NCBI GenBank assembly: GCA_003583745.1
Contig: QXPY01000018.1
Location: forward strand, 17,983 to 81,982
Length of the DNA: 64,000 bases
Origin: Rhodocyclales bacterium GT-UBC
GTDB taxonomy: Bacteria; Pseudomonadota; Gammaproteobacteria; Burkholderiales; Rhodocyclaceae
Reading direction: 5' to 3'
Part shown: positions 33,571 through 42,360 of the stretch, piece after piece
Numbering within the stretch: the stretch's first letter is position 1
How the letters are laid out: every line of letters begins with the position of its first letter
Translations under genes and position numbers: made by a program
The notes under the pieces: model-generated
What the model was told of the DNA's origin: nothing
What the model saw: only the letters and a program-made list of their open reading frames with translations
The model's database searches: none

Positions 33571-34158
33571 ATGCGGCAAGCCGAAATTACTCGCAACACG
33601 CTGGAGACGCAGATTACCGTGCGTCTCGATCTCGACGGTTCCGGTCAGGGCAAGTTTGCCACCGGCGTTCCTTTTCTCGATCACATGCTCGATCAGATCG
33701 CCCGTCATGGCCTGATCGATATCGAGATTCAGGCGAACGGCGATCTGCACATCGATGCGCATCACACCGTCGAAGATATCGGCATCACCTTCGGACAGGC
33801 CCTGGCCAAGGCATGGGGGGACAAGAAAGGGCTGACCCGTTACGGCCACAGCTATGTACCGCTCGACGAAGCGCTGTCACGCGTGGTGATCGATCTTTCT
33901 GGTCGTCCTGGCTTGGAATACAACGTCGAATATACCCGGGCGATGATTGGCCAGTTCGATGTCGATCTGATCAGCGAATTTTTCCATGGTCTGGTCAATC
34001 ATGCAGGCATGACCTTGCATATCGATAATCTGCGCGGCAAGAATGCCCATCATCAGGCTGAAACCATTTTCAAGGCATTTGGCCGTGCGCTGCGCATGGC
34101 TGTGACGGCCGATCCGCGGATGGCCGGCGCCATGCCATCGACCAAGGGTTCGCTGTAA
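33571..34158 (+). CDS. hisB: imidazoleglycerol-phosphate dehydratase HisB
   Basis: A 195-residue monofunctional IGPD with the metal-binding motifs HHTVEDIGI (near residue 68) and FFHGLVNHAGMTLHI plus NAHHQAETIFKAFGRALR (near 140-175). It performs the sixth pathway step. The start is the ATG giving MRQAEITRNTLETQI; the frame extends 81 bp upstream into the divergent hisC promoter region without support. It opens the hisBHAFIE run. Confidence 0.96.
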   Translation: MRQAEITRNTLETQITVRLDLDGSGQGKFATGVPFLDHMLDQIARHGLIDIEIQANGDLHIDAHHTVEDIGITFGQALAKAWGDKKGLTRYGHSYVPLDEALSRVVIDLSGRPGLEYNVEYTRAMIGQFDVDLISEFFHGLVNHAGMTLHIDNLRGKNAHHQAETIFKAFGRALRMAVTADPRMAGAMPSTKGSL

Positions 34159-34802
34159 TGGCCGGGGGCAAGACAATTGCCGTGATCGATTACGGCATGG
34201 GCAACCTGCGTTCGGTAGCAAAAGCGCTCGAACATGTGGCCGGGGATAATCAGGTTGTCGTGACGGCCGACCCGGCCGTGGTCGCTGCCGCTGAGCGAGT
34301 GGTGTTCCCGGGGCAGGGGGCGATGCCTGATTGCATGTGTGAGCTCGATGCGAGGGGGTTACGTCCGGCTGTGCTGGCTGCCGCCAAGGACAAGCCGTTT
34401 CTCGGGATTTGCATTGGCCTGCAGATGCTTTTTGAGCATAGCGAAGAGGGCAATGTCGCCGGTCTCGGTGTTTTTGCCGGTGATGTGAAGCGTTTCCCGG
34501 ACGAGAAAATGATCGGTGCCGACGGCTTGCGCCTCAAGGTGCCGCATATGGGCTGGAACGAGGTCGATCAAAAGGCGCACGCATTGTGGGCGAATATCGC
34601 CAATACAGCCCGTTTCTATTTTGTACATAGCTACTGCGTGCAGCCTGCCGAATCCGCCTTGGTCAAGGCAACGACGACGTATGGCGTGCCCTTTACCTGT
34701 GCGGTGGGCCGGGATAATATCTTCGCGGTCCAGTTTCACCCCGAGAAAAGCGCTCGCGACGGTTTGCAGCTGCTGAAGAATTTTGTTGAATGGCGTCCCT
34801 GA
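34158..34802 (+). CDS. hisH: imidazole glycerol phosphate synthase glutaminase HisH
   Basis: A 214-residue class I glutamine amidotransferase with the nucleophile Cys in LGICIGLQMLFE (near residue 86) and the His-Glu pair in VQFHPEKS (near 195). It supplies ammonia to HisF. The start shares one base with the hisB stop (TAATG). Confidence 0.96.
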   Translation: MAGGKTIAVIDYGMGNLRSVAKALEHVAGDNQVVVTADPAVVAAAERVVFPGQGAMPDCMCELDARGLRPAVLAAAKDKPFLGICIGLQMLFEHSEEGNVAGLGVFAGDVKRFPDEKMIGADGLRLKVPHMGWNEVDQKAHALWANIANTARFYFVHSYCVQPAESALVKATTTYGVPFTCAVGRDNIFAVQFHPEKSARDGLQLLKNFVEWRP

Positions 34803-34838
34803 ACGGGATCTGTCGAGTTTCCTTTTTTCTGATATCCC

Positions 34839-35579
34839 ATGCTGATTATTCCCGCCATTGATCTCAAGGACGGACAGTGCGTCCGTCTCAAACAAGGCCT
34901 GATGGAACAGGCAACCGTGTTTTCCGATAGTCCGGCAGACATGGCGCGTCATTGGGTCGAACAGGGCGCCCGTCGCCTGCATCTGGTCGACCTGAATGGA
35001 GCGTTTGCCGGCAAGCCGAAGAATGCTGCGGCGATTCGCGCCATTCTAGACGTGGTCGGCGACGACATTCCGGTTCAGCTTGGTGGTGGCATTCGTGATC
35101 TCGACACCATCGAAGCCTGTCTGGACGGCGGTTTGTCCTATGTCATCATTGGTACGGCTGCGGTCAAGAACCCCGGCTTCCTGCACGATGCCTGCGTGGC
35201 TTTTCCCGGGCACATCATCGTTGGCCTGGATGCCAAGGATGGCAAGGTGGCGACCGATGGTTGGTCCAAGCTGACCGGGCACGACGTGGTCGATCTGGCC
35301 AAGAAATACGAAGATTATGGTGTCGAATCGATCATCTACACCGATATTGGTCGCGACGGCATGCTTTCCGGGTTGAATATCGAAGCAACTGTTCGCTTGG
35401 CCCAGGCCCTGACCATTCCGGTGATCGCCTCGGGTGGCTTGTCCAATCTGGACGATATCAAAGCGCTGTGTGCCGTCGAGGGCGAGGGCGTGGTGGGTAC
35501 CATTGCCGGGCGTGCCGTTTACGACGGTTCGCTCGATTTCGCTGCTGCCCAGAAGCTGGCTGACGAGCTGGGCGCCTGA
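34839..35579 (+). CDS. hisA: phosphoribosylformimino-AICAR-P isomerase HisA
   Basis: A 246-residue TIM-barrel isomerase. The two catalytic aspartates lie in PAIDLKDGQCVRL (Asp8) and in YTDIGRDGMLSG (Asp near residue 130). Phosphate-binding segments GGGIRDLDTIEACL and ASGGLSNLDDI are present. A 36-bp gap follows hisH, the only sizeable gap within the run. Confidence 0.97.
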   Translation: MLIIPAIDLKDGQCVRLKQGLMEQATVFSDSPADMARHWVEQGARRLHLVDLNGAFAGKPKNAAAIRAILDVVGDDIPVQLGGGIRDLDTIEACLDGGLSYVIIGTAAVKNPGFLHDACVAFPGHIIVGLDAKDGKVATDGWSKLTGHDVVDLAKKYEDYGVESIIYTDIGRDGMLSGLNIEATVRLAQALTIPVIASGGLSNLDDIKALCAVEGEGVVGTIAGRAVYDGSLDFAAAQKLADELGA

Positions 35580-36337
35580 TGCTCGCCAAACGAATCATTC
35601 CTTGTCTTGATGTCACCGCCGGGCGGGTCGTCAAGGGGACCAATTTCGTCGATCTGCGCGATGCCGGCGACCCGATCGAGATTGCCCGCCGTTACGACGA
35701 GCAGGGGGCCGATGAGGTCACCTTTCTCGATATCACGGCCTCATCGGATCAGCGCGACATCATTCTGCACATCATCGAAGCCTGTGCCGAACAGGTGTTC
35801 ATTCCGCTGACCGTCGGCGGTGGCGTGCGCAAGGTCGAGGATGTCCGTCGCCTGCTTAATGCCGGCGCGGACAAGGTGTCGATGAATACGGCTGCCGTGC
35901 AGAACCCCGATCTGGTTTTCGATGCGTCGAGCAAGGTCGGTTCGCAATGCATCGTCGTGGCAATCGATGCCAAGCAGGTTGCTCCTGGTAAATGGCATGT
36001 CTTCACCCACGGTGGACGCAACGATACCGGCATGGAAGCGGTAGAGTGGGCCAAGCGGGTCGAAGCCCTTGGTGCCGGTGAAATTTTGCTTACCAGCATG
36101 GATCGTGACGGTACCAAGAACGGTTTTGACCTGGCCTTGACGCGGGCCGTATCCGATGCGATCAAGATTCCGGTCATCGCTTCCGGCGGTGTCGGCACTC
36201 TTCAGCATCTGGCGGATGGCGTCACCCAAGGTCGGGCTGACGCAGTGCTGGCTGCCTCGATCTTCCACTTTGGCGAATACTCCGTGCGCCAGGCCAAGGA
36301 ATACATGGCGGCACGGGGCATAGAAGTCCGGCTGTGA
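35579..36337 (+). CDS. hisF: imidazole glycerol phosphate synthase cyclase HisF
   Basis: A 252-residue TIM-barrel cyclase; catalytic Asp11 is in IPCLDVTAGRVVKG and Asp130 in TSMDRDGTKNGFD. With HisH it makes IGP and AICAR. The start shares one base with the hisA stop (TGATG). Confidence 0.97.
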   Translation: MLAKRIIPCLDVTAGRVVKGTNFVDLRDAGDPIEIARRYDEQGADEVTFLDITASSDQRDIILHIIEACAEQVFIPLTVGGGVRKVEDVRRLLNAGADKVSMNTAAVQNPDLVFDASSKVGSQCIVVAIDAKQVAPGKWHVFTHGGRNDTGMEAVEWAKRVEALGAGEILLTSMDRDGTKNGFDLALTRAVSDAIKIPVIASGGVGTLQHLADGVTQGRADAVLAASIFHFGEYSVRQAKEYMAARGIEVRL

Positions 36338-36735
36338 GCGATCTCGACAACGCATTGCCCTGGCTGGAAGCCCTGAAATGGGACGCCGACGGGATGATTC
36401 CGGCGATCGCTCAAGATGCGCAAGGGCGTGTCGTAATGTTTGCCTTCATGAATCGCGAGTCGCTCCAGGAGACGGTGAAATCCGGCAACGCGGTATACTG
36501 GTCGCGTTCGCGCCAACGTCTCTGGCGCAAGGGTGAGGAGTCGGGGCACTTCCAGAAAGTGAAATCGATCCGTACAGACTGCGACGGTGATGTGTTGCTG
36601 CTCGCCATTGAACAGGTGGGGGGCATTGCCTGTCATACAGGGCGCGAAAGCTGTTTTTTCAATGAATTGCAGGGGGAGCGCTGGGTTCCCGCTGATCCGG
36701 TTTTGAAAGACCCTAAGGAAATCTACGCAAAATGA
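36334..36735 (+). CDS. hisI: phosphoribosyl-AMP cyclohydrolase HisI
   Basis: A 133-residue monofunctional HisI. Metal ligands are visible in RTDCDGD (near residue 85) and in CHTGRESCFF (near 103). The start is GTG overlapping the hisF stop as GTGA; a separate hisE gene follows, unlike the fused HisIE of enterobacteria. Confidence 0.96.
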   Translation: MSDLDNALPWLEALKWDADGMIPAIAQDAQGRVVMFAFMNRESLQETVKSGNAVYWSRSRQRLWRKGEESGHFQKVKSIRTDCDGDVLLLAIEQVGGIACHTGRESCFFNELQGERWVPADPVLKDPKEIYAK

Positions 36736-37058
36736 GCACGCATGACATCCTGCATCGTCTCTCCGACACGCTGGCTTCCCGTCGTAACGCCGACCCGGAA
36801 AAGTCGTACACCGCCAAGCTGTTCTCTGAAGGTCCGGATTCGATCCTGAAAAAAATCGGCGAAGAATGTGCCGAACTGATCATGGCCGGCAAGGAAGGCA
36901 AGCGACTCAATATCGTTTGGGAGTCGACCGATGTGATTTACCACGTATTGGTCCTGCTCGCTTTCTATGGCCTGAGCATCGAGGATGTTTCCCAGGAAAT
37001 GCGCCGGCGGGAAGGGATTTCGGGCATCGATGAGAAAGCGGCTCGAGGTCACAAGTGA
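36732..37058 (+). CDS. hisE: phosphoribosyl-ATP pyrophosphatase HisE
   Basis: A 108-residue MazG-like all-alpha pyrophosphatase. The motif KKIGEECAELIMAGK (near residue 40) and ESTDVIYHVLVLL (near 64) hold the acidic metal ligands. It overlaps both neighbours by 4 bp. Confidence 0.95.
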   Translation: MSTHDILHRLSDTLASRRNADPEKSYTAKLFSEGPDSILKKIGEECAELIMAGKEGKRLNIVWESTDVIYHVLVLLAFYGLSIEDVSQEMRRREGISGIDEKAARGHK

Positions 37059-37405
37059 GCGATTGCATCTTTTGCAAGATCGTCGAGGGAAAGATTCCGG
37101 CCACCAAAGTGTACGAAGACGAGGACATCCTGGCCTTCAATGACATCAATCCGGCGCGCCCGGTGCATGTGCTGGTGATCCCCAAGAAGCACATCACCTC
37201 GTTGGCTTCGGCTGCAGTCGAAGACACGCTGGTTCTAGGCAAGATTCTGGTCAAAGCCAACGAAATTGCGGTAGCTCAAGGCAGTCCGGATGGCTTCCGC
37301 GTCATCATCAATACTGGCCGCGTGGGGCAGCAGGAAGTGCCGCATCTGCACGCGCATATCGTGGGTGGTCCGGATCCGGTCGGCCCCATGCTCAAACGTA
37401 TCTAG
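37055..37405 (+). CDS. HIT-family nucleotide-binding protein (HinT-like)
   Basis: A 116-residue histidine-triad protein; CIFCKIVEGKIPA at the start and the HLHAHIVGG triad near residue 99 are diagnostic. HinT-type enzymes hydrolyse purine nucleoside phosphoramidates. The GTG start overlaps hisE as GTGA. Its position between hisE and tatA is conserved in Betaproteobacteria. Confidence 0.95.
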   Translation: MSDCIFCKIVEGKIPATKVYEDEDILAFNDINPARPVHVLVIPKKHITSLASAAVEDTLVLGKILVKANEIAVAQGSPDGFRVIINTGRVGQQEVPHLHAHIVGGPDPVGPMLKRI

Positions 37406-37414
37406 GAGAAAATC

Positions 37415-37642
37415 ATGGGCAGTTTTTCCATTTGGCACTGGCTGATCGTACTGGTTATCGTCATGCTCATCTTCGGCACCAAGAAGTTGCGCAACGTCGG
37501 TCAGGATCTGGGGGGGGCTGTAAAAGGCTTCAAGGATGGCATGAAGGAGGCTTCGGCCGATAAGCCGGTTGAAGGGGCTCCAGCCCAGCAGGTATCCGGA
37601 CAGACCATTGATGTCGAAGTGAAGGAAAAGACAAAGGGCTGA
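37415..37642 (+). CDS. tatA: twin-arginine translocase subunit TatA
   Basis: A 75-residue TatA/E protein: short N-terminus, one membrane helix (SIWHWLIVLVIVMLIFG), the hinge GTKKLRNVGQDLGGAVKGFK amphipathic helix, and a charged tail. It forms the Tat pore. A GGAG ribosome site precedes the ATG. It lies 9 bp after the HIT gene. Confidence 0.95.
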   Translation: MGSFSIWHWLIVLVIVMLIFGTKKLRNVGQDLGGAVKGFKDGMKEASADKPVEGAPAQQVSGQTIDVEVKEKTKG

Positions 37643-37724
37643 ACTCGTGCAACGCATCGAAAGCGTAGTGGGTGCATTGCTGTGCCCACTGGCCTTACGA
37701 GCGGCCGTTCAATCTTAAATTACT

Positions 37725-38093
37725 ATGTTCGATATCGGCTTTTCCGAGCTTCTTGTCATCGGTATTGTTGCTTTGGTTGTTATTGGACCTGAGCGTCTGC
37801 CAAAGGTGGCTCGTACCCTGGGGCATTTGCTGGGCCGTGCTCAGCGCTACGTCAATGACGTCAAGTCAGACATCAATCGCGAGATTCAGCTTGATGAATT
37901 GAAAAAGTTGCAGGCTCAGGTCAGCGATTCTGCTCGCGCCTTGGAGGACTCTGTCCGCAAGGAGTACGAAAGCGCTCGCAGTTCGATTGAGAATCCGGCA
38001 CAGGAAGCCGTTGCCGACTTGGAAGCAACAGCCAAATTGGCTGCTGAGTCCGTTCAGCCTATTCATGACACACCTAGCAAACCTGCCGCATGA
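37725..38093 (+). CDS. tatB: twin-arginine translocase subunit TatB
   Basis: A 122-residue TatB with the characteristic N-terminus MFDIGFSELLVIGIVALVVI (membrane helix), GPERLPKVARTLG hinge and a long amphipathic, coiled-coil-prone tail. It forms the substrate receptor with TatC. The 82-bp gap to tatA holds only a short imperfect GTGGG/CCCAC hairpin. Confidence 0.95.
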   Translation: MFDIGFSELLVIGIVALVVIGPERLPKVARTLGHLLGRAQRYVNDVKSDINREIQLDELKKLQAQVSDSARALEDSVRKEYESARSSIENPAQEAVADLEATAKLAAESVQPIHDTPSKPAA

Positions 38094-38872
38094 GTGATAC
38101 TCAGGAAGAGTCGTTCATTTCCCATCTGATTGAGCTGCGCGACCGTTTGTTACGCAGCATCGTGTCCATTGTTGTCGTTCTGGTTGTCCTCTGTGTCTAT
38201 CCTGGGCCGGGAGAGATCTATGACTTTTTGGCTGCTCCGCTGACAAAGGCCCTGCCAGAGGGAACCAAAATGGTGGCCATTGGGGTTATCACCCCCTTCA
38301 TGGTTCCTCTCAAAGTGACGGCAATGGTCGCGTTTGTAGTCGCCTTGCCGTTTATTCTTTATCAGGTATGGGCATTTATTGCGCCGGGTTTGTACGCCCA
38401 TGAAAAGCGCCTGGGTGTTCCGCTGATCATATCCAGTACGCTGTTGTTCTTGATGGGTATGTCATTTTGCTACTTCTTTGTGTTTGGCCAGGTATTCAGC
38501 TTTATTGCCAGCTTTGCACCGAAGAGCATTACGCCAGCGCCGGATATCGAGGCTTACTTATCGTTTGTGATGACAATGTTCCTAGCTTTTGGAATTGCGT
38601 TTGAGGTTCCGGTTGCTCTGGTTGTATTGGTCAAGCTGGGAGTCGTCACCGTTGAGAAGTTGAAGGAATGGCGATCCTATTTCATCGTAGGCGCCTTTAT
38701 TGTCGCGGCTGTCGTGACGCCACCTGATGTGGTTTCCCAGTTGGCCCTGGCAATCCCGATGTGTTTGCTTTACGAACTGGGAATTCTTGCTTCTCGACTG
38801 GTCTCGAAGCCTGCTGAGGTTGAGCGGGAGTCCGAGGATGCAGTTGAGTCGGTTCGCCGTTTGCCGGAGTAG
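38090..38872 (+). CDS. tatC: twin-arginine translocase subunit TatC
   Basis: A 260-residue six-helix membrane protein. FISHLIELRDRLLRSI at the N-terminus is the family signature, and the conserved first periplasmic loop and second cytoplasmic loop (FAPGLYAHEKR-like IAPGLYAHEKR) are present. It recognises twin-arginine signal peptides. It overlaps tatB by 4 bp and converges on the next gene with 10 bp between stops. Confidence 0.96.
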   Translation: MSDTQEESFISHLIELRDRLLRSIVSIVVVLVVLCVYPGPGEIYDFLAAPLTKALPEGTKMVAIGVITPFMVPLKVTAMVAFVVALPFILYQVWAFIAPGLYAHEKRLGVPLIISSTLLFLMGMSFCYFFVFGQVFSFIASFAPKSITPAPDIEAYLSFVMTMFLAFGIAFEVPVALVVLVKLGVVTVEKLKEWRSYFIVGAFIVAAVVTPPDVVSQLALAIPMCLLYELGILASRLVSKPAEVERESEDAVESVRRLPE

Positions 38873-38882
38873 GCAGGGGTAA

Positions 38883-39689
38883 CTAACCGCGCTTCTTCTC
38901 TGGGCCAGGTTTTGTTCTGAGCGTTTGCTCAATTTTGCCTTCTTCAAACCACCATAGTGTTCCCGGGGGCATCGGTTCCCAATTTTCGTTGTCGGTAAGC
39001 GGGGATGTTGCAATTACAGCAACCCGGTCGTTCGGGGTGGTCACCGCGCTGAAATCGACTGTTACATCCTGATCGTTAAGATGGGCGTGAGCGAAGGGCG
39101 CTTGCCGGATGATGTAGTTCAAATTGGTCGATGCGTGCGCGAACAAACTGCCGCCGTTGGAAAGCAGGAAATTGAATTCGCCGTAGTCAGCGATATCGAG
39201 CGTAAGGCGATGAAGCGCGGTAAATAGATTTTCAGACTCGGGGGCGGCACTGCCAAACTGGGCCCGCAGTTGCTGCAAGATCCAACAAAAAGCCCGTTCG
39301 CTATCAGTTAAGCCGACCGGGATGAAACTTCCATCGAGTTTCGGGGCAAAGTCGATCAGGTTGCCGTTGTGGGCGAAAATCCAGTAGCGTCCCCATAGCT
39401 CACGCATGAATGGGTGCGTGTTTTCTAAGCCGATAGAACCTTGTGTCGCTTTGCGTATATGGGCAATTACGTTCTTTGAGCGGATTGGATAGGCTCGGAC
39501 CAGTTCAGCGATCGGTGAAGCGCATGAGGGCTGAGGGTCAAGAAAAATCCGTGTTCCCTTGCCTTCGAAAAAGGCAATACCCCATCCGTCGGAGTGGACG
39601 TCTGTGGCGCCACCGCGAGCTTGGAAGCCGGTAAAGGAAAAGCAGATGTCGGTTGGTACATTGCAATTCATGCCCAGCAATTGGCACAT
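38883..39689 (-). CDS. class II glutamine amidotransferase (YafJ-like)
   Basis: A 268-residue Ntn-hydrolase of the YafJ/GATase_4 family: Cys2 as the probable nucleophile (MCQLLGMNC), HSDGWGIAFFE near residue 33, IAHIRKATQG near 75, and FAHNGNLIDF near 108. The acceptor reaction is unknown for most members. It lies 2 bp after the DegS-type gene on the same strand, so the two are probably cotranscribed. Confidence 0.9.
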   Translation of the reverse strand: MCQLLGMNCNVPTDICFSFTGFQARGGATDVHSDGWGIAFFEGKGTRIFLDPQPSCASPIAELVRAYPIRSKNVIAHIRKATQGSIGLENTHPFMRELWGRYWIFAHNGNLIDFAPKLDGSFIPVGLTDSERAFCWILQQLRAQFGSAAPESENLFTALHRLTLDIADYGEFNFLLSNGGSLFAHASTNLNYIIRQAPFAHAHLNDQDVTVDFSAVTTPNDRVAVIATSPLTDNENWEPMPPGTLWWFEEGKIEQTLRTKPGPEKKRG

Positions 39690-39691
39690 AC

Positions 39692-40843
39692 TTACTCTCT
39701 CTCCGGGCGCATGGTTGGGCGCTTACCGATCCTCACCTGAACTTCGACAATGCTTTTGTCCCGGCGCAGGCGAAAAGCGGCGTTGGTGTCGGGTTTGAGG
39801 GCGGCAATCAAGTCGAGCATGACTTGAGGGTCCTTGACCGGCTTGCCATTGACGGCAAGCAGGACGTCGCCAGGACGGATGCTGGCCATGTCAGCCGGGC
39901 TGCCACGCACAACACCGGCGATGAGAGCGCCTTCGGTATCGGGCAGGCTGAACGACTCAGCCAGTTCGGCTGTGATTTCCTGAGCTTCGACACCGATCCA
40001 GCCGCGTGTTACAGCGCCATTCAAAATGATCTGCTCCATGATGTTCTTGGCACTGGATACCGGGATGGCGAAGCCAATGCCATGAGAGCCGCCGGTGCGT
40101 GAGTAGATCGCGGTGTTGATGCCGACCAGATTGCCATTGATGTCGACCAGGGCGCCGCCTGAATTGCCAGGATTAATGGCGGCGTCGGTCTGAATGAAAT
40201 TTTCGAAGGTGTTGATGCCCAAGTGCGAACGGCCGAGGGCCGAAACGATACCCATTGTTACGGTCTGGCCAACACCAAAAGGGTTGCCGATGGCCAGCAC
40301 CACATCACCGACGCGCAGGTTTTCCATTTGGCCAAAAATAATTGCCGGAAGTTTGTCTGCCTTGATTTGCAGGATCGCAAGATCCGACTCCGGGTCACTC
40401 CCGATCAGTTTTGCTTTGTAAGTGTGTCCGTCGTTCAGCGAGACCTGGATATCGTCTGCGGCTTCGACAACGTGGAAATTGGTGAGAATGTAACCGTTGG
40501 GGCTGACGATGACGCCCGAGCCTAAGCCTGAATTGCGTTGTGGCTGCCCTTCCGGACGGTCGCCAAAGAAATGGCGAAATATTGGATCGTCAAAAAGTGG
40601 GTGGCGCTGAGCTTTGATATCCTGAGTCGTGTAGATGTGAACGACCGAGGGAAGCGCTGTTCTTGCTGCATCACGATAGGAGCCTGTACTCGGCTTTTCC
40701 TCTTCGCCGCTGGCGGGCGTTTCGTGCAGCGCAATAACCGTTGGCCGTTGCGGCAGCCATTCCGGTTTCAAGGTTGTCACCACGAACAGGAGGGCAAGCG
40801 CAACGGTTACTGTTTGTGCAAAAATCAGCCACAACCTCTGCAT
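39692..40843 (-). CDS. DegS/AlgW-type periplasmic serine protease with PDZ domain
   Basis: A 383-residue HtrA-family protease: N-terminal membrane anchor (residues 4-24), trypsin-like domain with catalytic His (TNFHVVEAAD), Asp (ESDLAILQIK) and Ser (NPGNSGGALVD), and one C-terminal PDZ domain (about 285-370). One PDZ domain and a membrane anchor fit DegS/AlgW, site-1 proteases of envelope stress signalling, rather than soluble DegP. The frame extends 87 bp upstream, but the chosen ATG starts directly before the anchor. That start lies only 14 bp from the diverging NIF3 gene, so the true start could be further upstream. Confidence 0.9.
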   Translation of the reverse strand: MQRLWLIFAQTVTVALALLFVVTTLKPEWLPQRPTVIALHETPASGEEEKPSTGSYRDAARTALPSVVHIYTTQDIKAQRHPLFDDPIFRHFFGDRPEGQPQRNSGLGSGVIVSPNGYILTNFHVVEAADDIQVSLNDGHTYKAKLIGSDPESDLAILQIKADKLPAIIFGQMENLRVGDVVLAIGNPFGVGQTVTMGIVSALGRSHLGINTFENFIQTDAAINPGNSGGALVDINGNLVGINTAIYSRTGGSHGIGFAIPVSSAKNIMEQIILNGAVTRGWIGVEAQEITAELAESFSLPDTEGALIAGVVRGSPADMASIRPGDVLLAVNGKPVKDPQVMLDLIAALKPDTNAAFRLRRDKSIVEVQVRIGKRPTMRPERE

Positions 40844-40857
40844 GGAAGACCGTATCA

Positions 40858-41604
40858 ATGAAGCGTGAAGATTTGATGGAGTATTTGGACGGGCTGCTTG
40901 AGCCCGCAAAGTTCCGGGATTATTGCCCAAATGGCTTGCAAGTGGAAGGACGCCCGGTTGTGTCCAAACTGGTTGCGGGCGTTACTGCTAGCCAGGCCTT
41001 GCTCGATACTGCATCGGCAAAGGGAGCCGATACGATTCTGGTGCATCACGGCTATTTTTGGAAAGGTGAAGATAGTCGGATAGTCGGAATTCGTCGTCGA
41101 CGTCTGGGTACGTTGATCCAGCATGATCTGAATTTGATCGCCTATCATCTACCGCTGGATGCCCATCCTGATTTGGGCAACAACGCTCAACTTGCCAAGC
41201 GCCTGGGCTTGCTTGCGGATGGGCGATTCGGCGATCAGGATATCGCGTGGCAGGGGCGTTCCAACGAAGCGACGACCATTGATGAGTTGGCCAGGCTGAT
41301 TGAGCGGCAGCTTGGTCGTGCGCCATTGGTAATCGGCCAGGGTACGAGGCCCCTGCGTCGAATTGGTTGGTGTTCCGGTGGGGCGCAGTCTTATCTCGAG
41401 CAGGCCATTGCTCTTGGTCTGGATGCATTCATCTCGGGCGAGATTTCCGAACAGACCGTGCATCTCGCACGCGAGAGCGGTGTTGCATATCTGGCCTGCG
41501 GGCATCATGCGACCGAGCGGTATGGGGTGCAAGCCGTCGCCGAGCACCTGAGTGAGCGCTTTGGACTCGATTGCGAGTTTGTCGATATCGATAATCCGAT
41601 TTAG
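40858..41604 (+). CDS. NIF3/YbgI-family metal-binding protein
   Basis: A 248-residue NIF3-family (DUF34) protein with FRDYCPNGLQVEG near residue 19, ILVHHGYFWKGE near 60, and the C-terminal ISGEISEQTVHLARE plus ACGHHATERYGV metal-binding segments. Members form toroidal hexamers with a dinuclear metal site; some have GTP cyclohydrolase-like links, but the role is generally unclear. The ATG follows GGAAGA at about 9 bp; the frame extends 117 bp upstream over the divergent protease gene. Confidence 0.93.
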   Translation: MKREDLMEYLDGLLEPAKFRDYCPNGLQVEGRPVVSKLVAGVTASQALLDTASAKGADTILVHHGYFWKGEDSRIVGIRRRRLGTLIQHDLNLIAYHLPLDAHPDLGNNAQLAKRLGLLADGRFGDQDIAWQGRSNEATTIDELARLIERQLGRAPLVIGQGTRPLRRIGWCSGGAQSYLEQAIALGLDAFISGEISEQTVHLARESGVAYLACGHHATERYGVQAVAEHLSERFGLDCEFVDIDNPI

Positions 41605-41658
41605 CGTCGGCGGAGATTTGTTGCACACTTCCTTTTTTTAACGATTTTTGGAAATGCC

Positions 41659-42360
41659 ATGCCGTATATTTTTGCACCGCCTCAAAATGCATCCTTGCCG
41701 ATTGCTGGTACGGAAAGTCGTTTTCCGGTTCGCCGGGTCTTCTGCGTTGGCCGAAATTACGCCGAGCATGCCCGGGAAATGGGGGCGCTTGCGCAAGCAG
41801 ATGGGCGTGAGCCGCCTTTCTTTTTCATGAAGCCGGGTGATGCCATCGTGAGTGGTGATGGTGAATTGAAGGTCGCCTATCCCCCACAGACGACCAATCT
41901 GCATCATGAGGTTGAGATGGTTGTTGCGTTGGCGGCGGGTGGGGCCAACATCGCGCCTGCTGCGGCGCTGCAATCGGTTTTTGGCTATACCGTCGGTTTG
42001 GACCTGACTCGGCGCGATCTTCAAGGCAAGGCAAAGGAAAAGGGGCATCCTTGGGATATGGGCAAAGGGTTCGATCAGTCTGCCGTCGCCGGTGTGATTC
42101 GCCCGGTGGACCAGATCGGGCATCCTGACTCCGGGCGAATCTGGCTTAGCATTAATGGAGAGGTGCGGCAGGATGGCGATCTCTCCGACATGATGTGGAA
42201 GGTGGCCGACATCATCGCCAATTTGTCTGCTTCGGTTTCTCTGGCGGCTGGTGACTTGATCTATACAGGCACCCCGGCCGGTGTCGGTCCTATCGAACGA
42301 GGAGATTTGCTGACTGCTGCCGTGGACGGCGTAGCACAGTTGACTGTGCGTGTTTCCTGA
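41659..42360 (+). CDS. fumarylacetoacetate hydrolase-family protein
   Basis: A 233-residue FAH-family hydrolase: FCVGRNYAEHAREMG near residue 29, FFFMKPGDAIV near 54, the metal ligands in LHHEVEMVVAL near 77, and LIYTGTPAGVGPI near 205. Similar small members are acylpyruvate or fumarylpyruvate hydrolases and oxaloacetate decarboxylases. The substrate cannot be decided from sequence. It precedes a MATE gene with a short overlap. Confidence 0.9.
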   Translation: MPYIFAPPQNASLPIAGTESRFPVRRVFCVGRNYAEHAREMGALAQADGREPPFFFMKPGDAIVSGDGELKVAYPPQTTNLHHEVEMVVALAAGGANIAPAAALQSVFGYTVGLDLTRRDLQGKAKEKGHPWDMGKGFDQSAVAGVIRPVDQIGHPDSGRIWLSINGEVRQDGDLSDMMWKVADIIANLSASVSLAAGDLIYTGTPAGVGPIERGDLLTAAVDGVAQLTVRVS

